The notes under the pieces are model-generated. The model was not told the origin of the DNA and did not search any database. It saw only the letters and a list, made by a program, of their open reading frames with translations. The position numbers were made by a program, and so were the translations under genes. Positions 56,464 through 64,000 of a stretch of DNA of 64,000 bases are shown in pieces (within the stretch, counting starts at the first letter, position 1; every line of letters starts with the position of its first letter). Source of the DNA: Clostridium sp. CAG:411 (GTDB lineage: Bacteria > Bacillota > Clostridia > Lachnospirales > Lachnospiraceae); contig FR899730.1 of NCBI GenBank assembly GCA_000437275.1, forward strand, positions 45,837 to 109,836, in the 5' to 3' direction.

Positions 56464-58143
56464 ATGGTGGATAATGTTTCAGAAAAAAGCGAAGTGATTT
56501 CAAAAAACTTTATTGAACAGATTATTGAGAAGGATTTGGCAGAAGGTGTTTACAAGGAAGTTGTAACAAGATTTCCACCAGAGCCAAATGGTTATCTTCA
56601 TATAGGACATGCAAAATCAATTTTATTAAATGCAGGACTGGCAAAGAAGTATAATGGAAGATGGAATTTACGATTTGACGATACAAACCCTACCAAGGAA
56701 AAGACAGAGTTTGTGCAGTCTATTCAGGAAGATGTGGAATGGCTTACTGGAGAGAAGAAGCAGGAAATCTTTTATGCATCCAATTATTTTGATCAGATGT
56801 ATGAATCTGCTGTTAAGCTTATCAAAAAAGGAAAGGCTTATGTTTGTGAATTAACACCAGAACAGATTCGGGAATACAGAGGTACACTTACAGAACCTGG
56901 AAAGAACAGTCCTTACAGAGATAGAGATATAGAAGAAAATCTTCGACTTTTTGAGGAAATGAAGGACGGAAAGTATCCAGATGGTTCTATGGTGCTTCGT
57001 GCAAAGATTGATATGGCATCACCAAATATTAACATGCGTGATCCAATTCTTTATCGTGTGGCACGTATGACGCATCACAACACAGGAGATAAATGGTGTG
57101 TATATCCGATGTACGATTTCGCACATCCAATTGAGGATGCAATCGAGGGAGTGACACATTCTATTTGTACACTGGAATTTGAAGATCACAGACCATTGTA
57201 CGACTGGGTGTTACGTGAATTAGAATGGGAGAACCCACCAAAGCAGATTGAGTTTTCAAAATTGTATTTGCAGAATGTAGTTACTGGAAAACGTTATATT
57301 AAAAAGCTTGTAGAAGACGGCATTGTAGATGGTTGGGATGACCCAAGACTTGTATCAATTGCTGCTTTAAGACGACGTGGATTTACACCAGAATCTTTAA
57401 AGAAGTTTATGGAATTGTGTGGTGTTTCCAAGAGTCAGAGTTCTGTTGACTATGCTATGTTAGAGTATTGTATTCGTGAAGATTTGAAATTAAAGCGTAG
57501 TCGTATGATGGCAGTATTGGACCCAATCAAGCTTGTAATTACGAATTATCCAGAAGGACAGATTGAATATTTGGATGTGGTAAATAACCAGGAAAATGAT
57601 CAGCTTGGTACAAGAAAAGTTCCGTTTGGTAGAGAGTTATATATTGAGCGAGAGGATTTCAAGATTGAACCACCTAAAAAATATTTCCGTTTGTTCCCTG
57701 GAAATGAAGTACGTTTGATGAATGCGTATTTTGTTAAGTGTGAAGAATATATTACAGATGAAACAGGAAAAGTAACAGAAATACATTGCACATATGATCC
57801 AGAAACAAAATGTGGAACAGGATTTACAGGTAGAAAAGTAAAAGGTACTATCCATTGGGTAGAAGCTTCTACAGCAAAACCAGCAACGATAAGACTTTAT
57901 GAAAATATTGTTGATGAGGAAAAAGGTGTTTATGATGAAGAGGGAAATATTAATCTTAACCCTAACTCATTACAGGTATTGGAAAATTGTTGGGTAGAAC
58001 CTGAATTAGCAAATGCACAGGCTTTTGATAGTTTTCAGTTTGTAAGACAGGGATATTTCTGTGTAGATGCGAAGGATAGCAAAGATGGAAAACTGGTATT
58101 TAATCGAATTGTTTCTTTGAAGAGTTCGTATAAACCAGCTTAA
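56464..58143 (+). CDS. glnS: Glutaminyl-tRNA synthetase
   Basis: A 559-residue class I aminoacyl-tRNA synthetase that charges tRNA-Gln. The HIGH motif is LHIGH at 45-49 in [22 protein letters not shown] and GWDDPR are standard GlnRS marks. The KMSKS-region reads VVTGKRYI (274-277 TGKR) instead of VMSKRKL, with the key Lys kept. The C-terminal beta-barrels ([24 protein letters not shown]) bind the anticodon. Its presence suggests direct Gln-tRNA charging. GGAGGA precedes the ATG. Confidence 0.96.
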   Translation: MVDNVSEKSEVISKNFIEQIIEKDLAEGVYKEVVTRFPPEPNGYLHIGHAKSILLNAGLAKKYNGRWNLRFDDTNPTKEKTEFVQSIQEDVEWLTGEKKQEIFYASNYFDQMYESAVKLIKKGKAYVCELTPEQIREYRGTLTEPGKNSPYRDRDIEENLRLFEEMKDGKYPDGSMVLRAKIDMASPNINMRDPILYRVARMTHHNTGDKWCVYPMYDFAHPIEDAIEGVTHSICTLEFEDHRPLYDWVLRELEWENPPKQIEFSKLYLQNVVTGKRYIKKLVEDGIVDGWDDPRLVSIAALRRRGFTPESLKKFMELCGVSKSQSSVDYAMLEYCIREDLKLKRSRMMAVLDPIKLVITNYPEGQIEYLDVVNNQENDQLGTRKVPFGRELYIEREDFKIEPPKKYFRLFPGNEVRLMNAYFVKCEEYITDETGKVTEIHCTYDPETKCGTGFTGRKVKGTIHWVEASTAKPATIRLYENIVDEEKGVYDEEGNINLNPNSLQVLENCWVEPELANAQAFDSFQFVRQGYFCVDAKDSKDGKLVFNRIVSLKSSYKPA

Positions 58144-58162
58144 TATAAAAGGGGGAAAAATT

Positions 58163-59002
58163 ATGGGGTTATTATCAGGATTAGAGTCATTGGGACTTGG
58201 CAAGATGCAGGAGACAGAAGTATTTGAAAAAGAGACACCGAAAGAAGAGAAGGGGGAAGTGGCAACTGCGCATAAAAAAACGGAATTAGATGTTTTATTT
58301 GATAAGACATTTAAGTGCCCAGTATGTGATAATGAGTTTACTTCCAAAATGATACGAGCAGGAAAGAATAAACTTGTAAAACAGGAGTTGGATTTACGAG
58401 CAATCTATGATACTGCGGATGCAGTGAAGTATGAACCTGTTGTGTGTCCAAAGTGCGGTTTTGCTGCATTAAATCGATTCTTCAAACCGATGGCTGTTGC
58501 ACAGGAAAAATTAATAAAAGAAAAAATTTCTGCTAATTTCAAGGGGATTGAGCAGCCTGAAGGAGCATATTCCTATGATGATGCGATTCTTCGATATAAA
58601 CTTGTACTTGCAAGTACAGTTGTGAAAGGCGGAAAGAATAGTGAAAAGGCCTATGTTTGTCTGAAGATGGGATGGACTTATCGTGGAAAGGCAGAAAATT
58701 TGCCGGAGGATACACCAAATCGAGAGGCAGTATTAAAAGAATTAAAAGCGGCAGAATTGGAATGCCTTCAAAATGCTTATGGTGGCTTTGTATCTGCGTT
58801 CTCACAGGAGTCATTCCCTATGTGTGGCATGGATGAAATGACAGTCACATATTTAGCAGCAGAATTGGCAAGAAGAATAGGAAAGACAGAAGAAGCAGCT
58901 AGATTAGCATCTACAATTATTACAAGTCGTTCTGCCAGTGAGCGTATTAAAGATCGTGCAAGAGAAATTAAAGATTTGATTAAAAAGCAAAAAGGTGAAT
59001 AA
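58163..59002 (+). CDS. DUF2225 family protein
   Basis: A 279-residue protein with two zinc-ribbon-like CxxC pairs, CPVCDNEF (about 53-60) and CPKCGFAALNRF (about 94-105), followed by a helical TPR-like half (YKLVLASTVVKGG..., KAYVCLKMGWTYR). This is the DUF2225 layout common in Clostridia; function is unknown. It follows glnS by 19 bases with a GGGGG site and probably shares its transcript. Confidence 0.88.
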   Translation: MGLLSGLESLGLGKMQETEVFEKETPKEEKGEVATAHKKTELDVLFDKTFKCPVCDNEFTSKMIRAGKNKLVKQELDLRAIYDTADAVKYEPVVCPKCGFAALNRFFKPMAVAQEKLIKEKISANFKGIEQPEGAYSYDDAILRYKLVLASTVVKGGKNSEKAYVCLKMGWTYRGKAENLPEDTPNREAVLKELKAAELECLQNAYGGFVSAFSQESFPMCGMDEMTVTYLAAELARRIGKTEEAARLASTIITSRSASERIKDRAREIKDLIKKQKGE

Positions 59003-59045
59003 TCTTATCTTTATTAGCATATGAAGCATATTGCATATAAAAATG

Positions 59046-59085
59046 AAAAAGGTATATGAACCATTTACGGTTCATATACCTTTTT
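59046..59085. terminator. Bidirectional terminator
   Basis: AAAAAGGTATATGAACC (59046-59062) pairs perfectly with 59069-59085 around ATTTAC. The A- and T-runs let it work for the DUF2225 gene and for the converging FliK-like gene. The 102 bases between it and the FliK-like stop show no clear gene. Confidence 0.93.
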
Positions 59086-59187
59086 GACTTACACGAGTAA
59101 CAAGTTAAAGTCTAGATTTATGTGAGGCTTTGGTAGCCATCACAATGACTTGAGAAATTTGTAAAGCGATTTCTATGTTTAAAAGTA

Positions 59188-61254
59188 TTATGCTCTTAAA
59201 TCAAAAGAATAGCGAGAAATTCCTTGGGTAGCGGGTTCTGGTTCGATAAAGTCTTTTACAATATCTACTTCTTTTTCTAGCTTGGATACGGTACTATTGC
59301 ATAGATAACCTTTCTCCAGTAAGGCATCATTTAAAAGAGAAAGATTGTTCTCTAATAATTTTTTTGATTTTTCATCATTCAAACAGAAGTTAGCAGTGAT
59401 CGTTCTGTTTTTTAGTTTTACATCAACATTTAAAGAGCCAAGATAATCCATATCTAAGTGCAGTAAAATATGAATTGGATTTTGCTGTTTGGATAACTGT
59501 TTTTTTCTTGTATACACATACAAATCTGCATGTGTACAGGTATCCTGCATTTTTGTAGGTAATTGTACAAAAGAGAAAAATTGATTTAATAGTTTCATAA
59601 AATCTAGATTATCTTTTAATTGTCCTAGGGATTCCTTTGCGTTTGTCTGCATATTGCTTGTTAAAATAGAGTTTTCAACTTGTTGTCGGGAAAGCAATTG
59701 TTTGTCAAAAATATCATTTAGTTCATGTATTTGCTTTTCTAATTTGCGATAATAATGGTCAACCCCACCCTGTTGAAAAATATCTTTTGGTGTTAGCAAC
59801 AAGGAATGAAGTAATTCCTTTTCTAACAGTCTGGAAAAGATTGGAGAGGAAAGCAATTGCGCGGCAGGCGTTTCTTCTGTGAAAGGTAAAACGGTTTTGA
59901 TGGTTCGCATTAATTCGTTTGTATTGATTTCACCTGTTATAATTTTATTTTTTACCTGTTCATCTAATGGAAATTGTTTTAAAATCTGGTTAAATTCCAT
60001 ACGTTCCATATTATTTAATTGTCCACCTAATTCGTTGTTTTCTGTTTGCAATTGTGTAAATTGCTGTTCAATCTGATTGACAACTGGCGTATCGAATAAG
60101 CTGGTACGGAGCATCTGTGCGTTGCTTTCTGCTGATTGATTTTTGGTTGCACTTTCTTCGGTGTTGGTCGTATCCATATTTGCATTTTCCATATCTAATG
60201 CAAATGCCTGTTCAAAATCTTTGTGTATTAAATGAATGACCTGTCGTAAGGAAGCATTTCCAGAAAGGATGGCTTCTTTGGTGTTTTCGGGCAAGTCAAA
60301 ATTTTCCAAAATAGATAGCAACTCTTGTTGTTCTGGCTCCGTAAGTTGCAGAGTAGTATCTGGAAGAACCGTTTTGCTGATTGGTGAAGCGGAAAGGGCA
60401 GTATCATATATGCAAGACATGATTCGGGCTGCTACGGATTGAAAAGGGTTTGCCGTGTGGTCATTCGTTTGTTGTGTATTTGGCGAATTGGTCAATGCTT
60501 CCTGTTCTGCTACAGTGGCAGCTTTTTTTGAAGAAGCGGAAAAAGTAGTAGGAATTTCTTCCTGCAAGTAAGGCTCTGCCATTTCACGTAAAAAAGTCGT
60601 TAAATCTGTTGTTAAGTTCTGTACTTGCGTTGTGATACTATTTGCATTATTTTCATAGCGTTCCAATTGTATTGCATTTGTTTCGGTGAGAGGAATTTGC
60701 AGTTTATTCATTAATACAAGGGTTGGAATTTGAATATCCTTGTGTTGATAAGCCAACTGCAACATTTGTTGTATTCCTTGTCTGTGAATAGGAAGTTGAT
60801 TGTTCATTAATTCCAATACAATTTGTTGGTTTTTATCTGTTTTAGGAAGACCTGCCTCCTCTAATGCTTTTTGAATGGTACTATTTGCGAGTGCCATATC
60901 GGTACGTGGAAGAGCTTCTAAAACAATATTTTCCTGAGATGCGGAAGCTACTTTGAAAGCTGCAGTTTCCCCAATAGCAAGCCAGCTTCCGTTCTGCAAT
61001 TTTCCTGCGACAGTAGTATTATTTTCTAAAGTGACGACAACTTCTGTATTTCTAAGATCCGTTACCTCGCCTTTTAAAATTTGTCCTGGATAGAGGGAAC
61101 GGATACGTGTAGTTGTCCCGTAATTGCTCAATGTATTCGCTTGTTGCACCTGTGGACGAGAAGGTGTTGGTTGTGCAGAAGCACGATTTGGAATTGCCCT
61201 ACCGCCTCGATTTCTGGGTGCATTTTGATTGATGCGATTGCTGGATAAGTTCAT
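59188..61254 (-). CDS. FliK-like hook-length control domain protein
   Basis: A 688-residue protein. A Pro/Arg/Gln-rich start (to about 45) leads to a small beta domain (YPGQILKGEVTDLRNTEVVV), a long Gln/Asn/Thr-rich helical middle (about 130-540), and a C-terminal domain (about 580-660; LHLDMDYLGSLNVDVKLKN, LLNDALLEKGY) of the Flg_hook/FliK type. FliK measures flagellar hook length. No other flagellar gene is nearby, so it may serve a distant flagellar set or have another role. It is the last gene before a shared terminator. Confidence 0.68.
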   Translation of the reverse strand: MNLSSNRINQNAPRNRGGRAIPNRASAQPTPSRPQVQQANTLSNYGTTTRIRSLYPGQILKGEVTDLRNTEVVVTLENNTTVAGKLQNGSWLAIGETAAFKVASASQENIVLEALPRTDMALANSTIQKALEEAGLPKTDKNQQIVLELMNNQLPIHRQGIQQMLQLAYQHKDIQIPTLVLMNKLQIPLTETNAIQLERYENNANSITTQVQNLTTDLTTFLREMAEPYLQEEIPTTFSASSKKAATVAEQEALTNSPNTQQTNDHTANPFQSVAARIMSCIYDTALSASPISKTVLPDTTLQLTEPEQQELLSILENFDLPENTKEAILSGNASLRQVIHLIHKDFEQAFALDMENANMDTTNTEESATKNQSAESNAQMLRTSLFDTPVVNQIEQQFTQLQTENNELGGQLNNMERMEFNQILKQFPLDEQVKNKIITGEINTNELMRTIKTVLPFTEETPAAQLLSSPIFSRLLEKELLHSLLLTPKDIFQQGGVDHYYRKLEKQIHELNDIFDKQLLSRQQVENSILTSNMQTNAKESLGQLKDNLDFMKLLNQFFSFVQLPTKMQDTCTHADLYVYTRKKQLSKQQNPIHILLHLDMDYLGSLNVDVKLKNRTITANFCLNDEKSKKLLENNLSLLNDALLEKGYLCNSTVSKLEKEVDIVKDFIEPEPATQGISRYSFDLRA

Positions 61255-61320
61255 AAAATTTCCCCTTTTCTATATAAATGTACGCTAAACTTGTATTTTC
61301 AGTAAATTAGAGTTAAATTT

Positions 61321-61449
61321 ATAAAAGTGCAAGAAAACCCACTGCCTTTAGGCGGCAAGAAACCCCACTGCCTTTAGGCGGTGGGTGCTCTTGTGCGAGG
61401 TGCGGGGTTCAAGCCCCGTGCCTCGTAAGGCACGCAGTGCCGCTTTTAT
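61321..61449. repeat. Multi-hairpin intergenic element with closing stem
   Basis: A 129-base GC-rich island in AT-rich DNA. ATAAAAGTG (61321-61329) pairs with CGCTTTTAT (61441-61449). Inside are a tandem repeat ACTGCCTTTAGGCGG (61340s and 61370s), a 9-bp hairpin CCCACTGCC-TTTA-GGCGGTGGG, a 12-bp hairpin CGAGGTGCGGGG...CCCCGTGCCTCG with loop TTCAAG, and GTGCCT-CGTA-AGGCAC. It may be a MITE-like repeat or a structured RNA. It lies in the 424-base gap 61255-61678. Confidence 0.6.
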
Positions 61450-61582
61450 ATGAGCAAGTAGCGAAGCAGATTGCGAACATCCGCTTGACATTTTATATTA
61501 TATCGTTTTTGCTTGAAAAAGGAAAGGTTTTTAAATGGGAGGGAAAAGTGTTTTGAATATAATTACGTTGACTCTCTATATA

Positions 61583-61591
61583 TGGTATAAT
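61583..61591 (+). promoter_or_regulatory. Extended -10 promoter of the orphan gene
   Basis: TGG-TATAAT. The TTGACT 12 bases before it is too near to act as its -35. Confidence 0.55.
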
Positions 61592-61678
61592 ATTATGAAA
61601 AGGAGAATTAGAGATTGTTTCTGTTTGCGGAATAAGACTTTTGATTTTGGTGTACAAAAAATAGGAGGGAGTTTTACA

Positions 61679-62167
61679 ATGAGAATAGATATATTGAAAA
61701 ATGAAGTAGTGGTCAATGAAAAGAGTATAAAAATTGGTGGTGAAATTGACTCGGCGAACGCAGCTTTGAATGATAAAACATGCTACGATAGTGAGTTTTA
61801 TTATGAAAATGGAGATGTTTTGATTAATATAGAGAATGACTGTATTTCCTACATAGAAATACGAAATGGATATAAGAGTGAAAAATATGTCTATTTAGAT
61901 GATTTTGAAGTGTTGCATGAAAATAAAAAAGATGTTTTAGCGTTTTTGGAAAATAGAAACGAAGCACCACTTATACATGAAGACGAACAAACTGTAGTGG
62001 CACAAAATTTAGGAATTGTAATAGGTCTTGGAATAAGTGAAGAAGAAGTGCAGGAGTTAATACGTGAATCGAAAGCGGATGGTATGTATGAAACAATGAT
62101 GGAAGATATTGAAAAGGATATTTATCGTTCTATGCATATAGAATGCATTGGTATTAGAAAAGTATGA
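61679..62167 (+). CDS. Orphan hypothetical protein, 162 residues
   Basis: I do not recognise this family. The protein is acidic and soluble, with a beta-rich first half (IDILKNEVVVNEKSIKIGG, VLINIENDCISYIEIRNGY) and a helical C-terminal half (ISEEEVQELIRESKADGMYETMMEDIEKD). There is no signal or membrane segment. ATG 61679 follows GGAGGGA with nine bases; a longer frame from 61535 has no good site and would include the promoter. It stands alone between the repeat element and lepA. Confidence 0.7.
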   Translation: MRIDILKNEVVVNEKSIKIGGEIDSANAALNDKTCYDSEFYYENGDVLINIENDCISYIEIRNGYKSEKYVYLDDFEVLHENKKDVLAFLENRNEAPLIHEDEQTVVAQNLGIVIGLGISEEEVQELIRESKADGMYETMMEDIEKDIYRSMHIECIGIRKV

Positions 62168-62255
62168 CTAGGCTAGAATTGTCTGCATTATGAAAAGTAG
62201 AAGAGGAGGCGAATAGTAAAGGGAAAATAAAAAGAGGAAACGTTCCCTTGACACA

Positions 62256-62276
62256 AACCAATGCGTTGCACTGGTT
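62256..62276. promoter_or_regulatory. Candidate operator before lepA
   Basis: AACCAATGC-GTT-GCACTGGTT is a 21-base inverted repeat with 9-base arms and one mismatch. It overlaps the -35 box of the lepA promoter, a typical place for a repressor. The binding protein is unknown. Confidence 0.45.
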
Positions 62277-62303
62277 GTTTGCAAAATAAAAATATGGTAT
62301 ACT
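62275..62303 (+). promoter_or_regulatory. Promoter of lepA
   Basis: TTGTTT (62275-62280), 17 bases, TATACT (62298-62303) with a TGG extension. The leader is about 105 bases. Confidence 0.65.
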
Positions 62304-62412
62304 ACTACATATATGTACAAACACTTTGCATGGTATAGAAAAAGGATATTGTGTAAGGTGTTTCTATCATGTTTTGACAAAGTTTTGGAAACAAGAGTAA
62401 GGAGAGAATTTA

Positions 62413-64000
62413 GTGATAGAGCAGAGTAAAATTAGAAATTTTTGTATTGTAGCACATATTGATCATGGAAAATCAACCTTGGCGGACCGTATTATAGAAA
62501 AGACAGGCTTGTTGACCAGCCGTGAAATGCAGGCACAGGTTTTGGATAATATGGAATTAGAGCGTGAACGTGGAATTACAATCAAGGCACAGACCGTTCG
62601 TATTGTCTATAAGGCAAAGGATGGAGAAGAGTATATTTTCAATTTGATTGATACACCAGGGCATGTGGATTTTAATTATGAGGTTTCTAGAAGCCTTGCA
62701 GCCTGCGAAGGGGCAATCCTAATCGTGGATGCGGCACAGGGAATTGAAGCACAGACCTTGGCAAACTGTTATCTGGCATTAGACCATGATTTGGAGATTT
62801 TACCAGTCATCAATAAGATTGACCTTCCAAGTGCAGATCCAGACCGTGTAAAAGCCGAAATTGAGGACATCATTGGATTAGACACAGAGAATGCTCCTTT
62901 AATATCCGCTAAATTGGGGTTAAATATTGAGGATGTTTTGGAACAGATCGTTGCACAGATTCCTGCTCCAAGTGGAGATATAAATGCACCATTGAAAGCA
63001 TTGATTTTTGATTCATTATATGATGCCTATAAAGGTGTTATTGTATTTTGCCGTGTGTTTGATGGACGGGTGAAAAAAGGAACAAAGATGCGGATGATTG
63101 CCACACAGGCAGAAGCAGAAGTAGTAGAAGTGGGAACATTTGGTGCTGGACAATTTATTCCATGTGAAGAATTGACGGCAGGTATGGTAGGTTATGTGAC
63201 CGCTAGTCTTAAAAATGTAAAAGATACCAGAGTTGGTGATACGATTACAGATGCAGAACGTCCATGTGAAGAGGCACTTCCAGGTTATAAAAAAGTAAAT
63301 CCTATGGTATATTGCGGATTGTATCCTGCGGATGGCTCAAAATATCCGGATTTGCGTGATGCATTGGAAAAATTACAATTAAATGATGCCTCATTGCAGT
63401 ATGAACCTGAGACATCGATTGCATTGGGCTTTGGATTCCGTTGCGGATTTTTAGGGTTATTACATTTGGAAATTATACAAGAGCGTTTAGAGAGAGAGTA
63501 CAATTTGGATATTGTAACAACCGCACCAAGTGTAATTTATAAGGTGTATAAGACCGATGGAGAAATGATAGAAATTACAAATCCATCCAATTTACCAGAC
63601 CCATCTGAAATTGACCATATGGAAGAGCCTATTGTATCGGCAGAAATTATGGTTACAACAGAATTTGTTGGTCCAATCATGAATTTATGTCAGGAGAGAA
63701 GAGGTGTTTACCTTGGAATGGAATATATTGAGACGACAAGAGCGTTATTAAAGTATGATTTACCATTGAATGAGATTATTTATGATTTCTTTGATGCCTT
63801 AAAATCCCGCTCCAGAGGATATGCTTCGTTTGATTATGATATGAAAGGATATGTACCTTCTGGATTGGTAAAACTTGATATTCTTGTAAATAAAGAAGAA
63901 GTAGATGCGTTATCCTTTATTGTTCATGCAGATACAGCATATGAGAGAGGCCGTAAGATGTGTGAAAAATTAAAAACAGAAATACCAAGACATTTATTTG
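62413..64000 (+). CDS. lepA: Elongation factor 4 (LepA), 3' end cut by the window
   Basis: The frame from GTG 62413 (site AAGGAGAG) runs to the window end, giving 529 residues of about 600. The start [21 protein letters not shown] holds the G1 loop (residues 14-22, split motif AHIDHGKST), then RGITIKAQ (G2), DTPGH (G3) and NKID (G4). The C-terminal LepA-specific part begins but is not complete. LepA is a ribosomal GTPase that helps back-translocation or assembly under stress. Confidence 0.97.
   Translation, partial: MIEQSKIRNFCIVAHIDHGKSTLADRIIEKTGLLTSREMQAQVLDNMELERERGITIKAQTVRIVYKAKDGEEYIFNLIDTPGHVDFNYEVSRSLAACEGAILIVDAAQGIEAQTLANCYLALDHDLEILPVINKIDLPSADPDRVKAEIEDIIGLDTENAPLISAKLGLNIEDVLEQIVAQIPAPSGDINAPLKALIFDSLYDAYKGVIVFCRVFDGRVKKGTKMRMIATQAEAEVVEVGTFGAGQFIPCEELTAGMVGYVTASLKNVKDTRVGDTITDAERPCEEALPGYKKVNPMVYCGLYPADGSKYPDLRDALEKLQLNDASLQYEPETSIALGFGFRCGFLGLLHLEIIQERLEREYNLDIVTTAPSVIYKVYKTDGEMIEITNPSNLPDPSEIDHMEEPIVSAEIMVTTEFVGPIMNLCQERRGVYLGMEYIETTRALLKYDLPLNEIIYDFFDALKSRSRGYASFDYDMKGYVPSGLVKLDILVNKEEVDALSFIVHADTAYERGRKMCEKLKTEIPRHLF

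Noticed and set aside
61395..61440. A T-arm-like GGGGTTCAAGCCCC suggesting a tRNA
   Set aside because: No acceptor stem, D-arm or anticodon arm fits around it; the arm is part of a longer 12-bp hairpin.
62248..62253. TTGACA as the -35 box of lepA
   Set aside because: The nearest good -10 (TATACT) is 44 bases away; TTGTTT at 62275 has the right spacing.
1..64000. CRISPR arrays, insertion sequences, integrases and rRNA genes
   Set aside because: I saw no regular repeat-spacer pattern, no transposase-like or integrase-like protein and no rRNA motif anywhere in the window.

Overview
The window is AT-rich DNA from a Gram-positive, Clostridia-type bacterium. A Lachnospiraceae origin is likely: the GlnRS is of the type with a TGKR signature, and there is a solitary eukaryote-type HisA, a DUF2225 protein, a SleB-like hydrolase with a signal peptide, strong GGAGG ribosome sites, and a class I c-di-GMP riboswitch. 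This placement is inference from gene style; no 16S or other marker is present.

Layout. (1) 1-850: the tail of an unknown gene and a response regulator on the minus strand. (2) 969-5023: a lasso-peptide-type RiPP cluster in the order cyclase-like asparagine synthetase homologue, HPr-kinase-like protein, 59-residue precursor, PqqD-like recognition protein, transglutaminase-fold B2 peptidase. (3) 5162-38957: one long co-directional surface-polysaccharide locus. It has a CARDB-like anchored protein, a Wzz-like protein, a CpsD-like protein without its Walker A lysine, a PF14907 nucleotidyltransferase, GT4/GT2/GT14/GT-D transferases, a Wzy-like polymerase, a Wzx flippase, pyruvyl transferases, acyltransferases, a GtrB-like transferase and five GT-C-like membrane transferases. 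(4) 39012-49738: a c-di-GMP-I riboswitch with terminator ahead of a secreted beta-helix protein, then a GT4, an acyltransferase, an acyltransferase relic and a 1745-residue secreted beta-helix/Ig/FN3/LRR protein. (5) 49832-50797: a second GtrB-like transferase. (6) 50884-54075 (minus): two paralogous beta-helix proteins without signal peptides. (7) 54340-64000: housekeeping and orphan genes (HisA, SleB-like hydrolase, GlnS, DUF2225, FliK-like protein, a multi-hairpin intergenic element, an orphan protein, and LepA cut by the window end).

How it may work together. The polysaccharide genes encode a Wzx/Wzy-type pathway: cytoplasmic transferases build a repeat unit, Wzx flips it, Wzy polymerises it, the Wzz/CpsD-like pair sets length, and GtrB plus GT-C proteins add side sugars outside the cell, with acyl and pyruvyl decoration. 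No priming sugar-phosphate transferase and no nucleotide-sugar pathway genes are in the window, so those must lie elsewhere. The lasso-type cluster runs directly into this operon and has no dedicated ABC exporter. The nucleotidyltransferase often found with Firmicute lasso clusters sits inside the polysaccharide block. The riboswitch puts at least one secreted beta-helix protein under c-di-GMP, a signal usually tied to biofilm and sessile life.

Most noteworthy: the RiPP-polysaccharide fusion locus with an unusually long Cys-pair precursor that lacks a C-terminal Ser; the c-di-GMP-controlled beta-helix protein and its giant paralogue; the mirror-image GT-D/GT2 duplication ending in a fused enzyme; three GT-C paralogues with a conserved C-terminal signature; and the cytosolic beta-helix pair.
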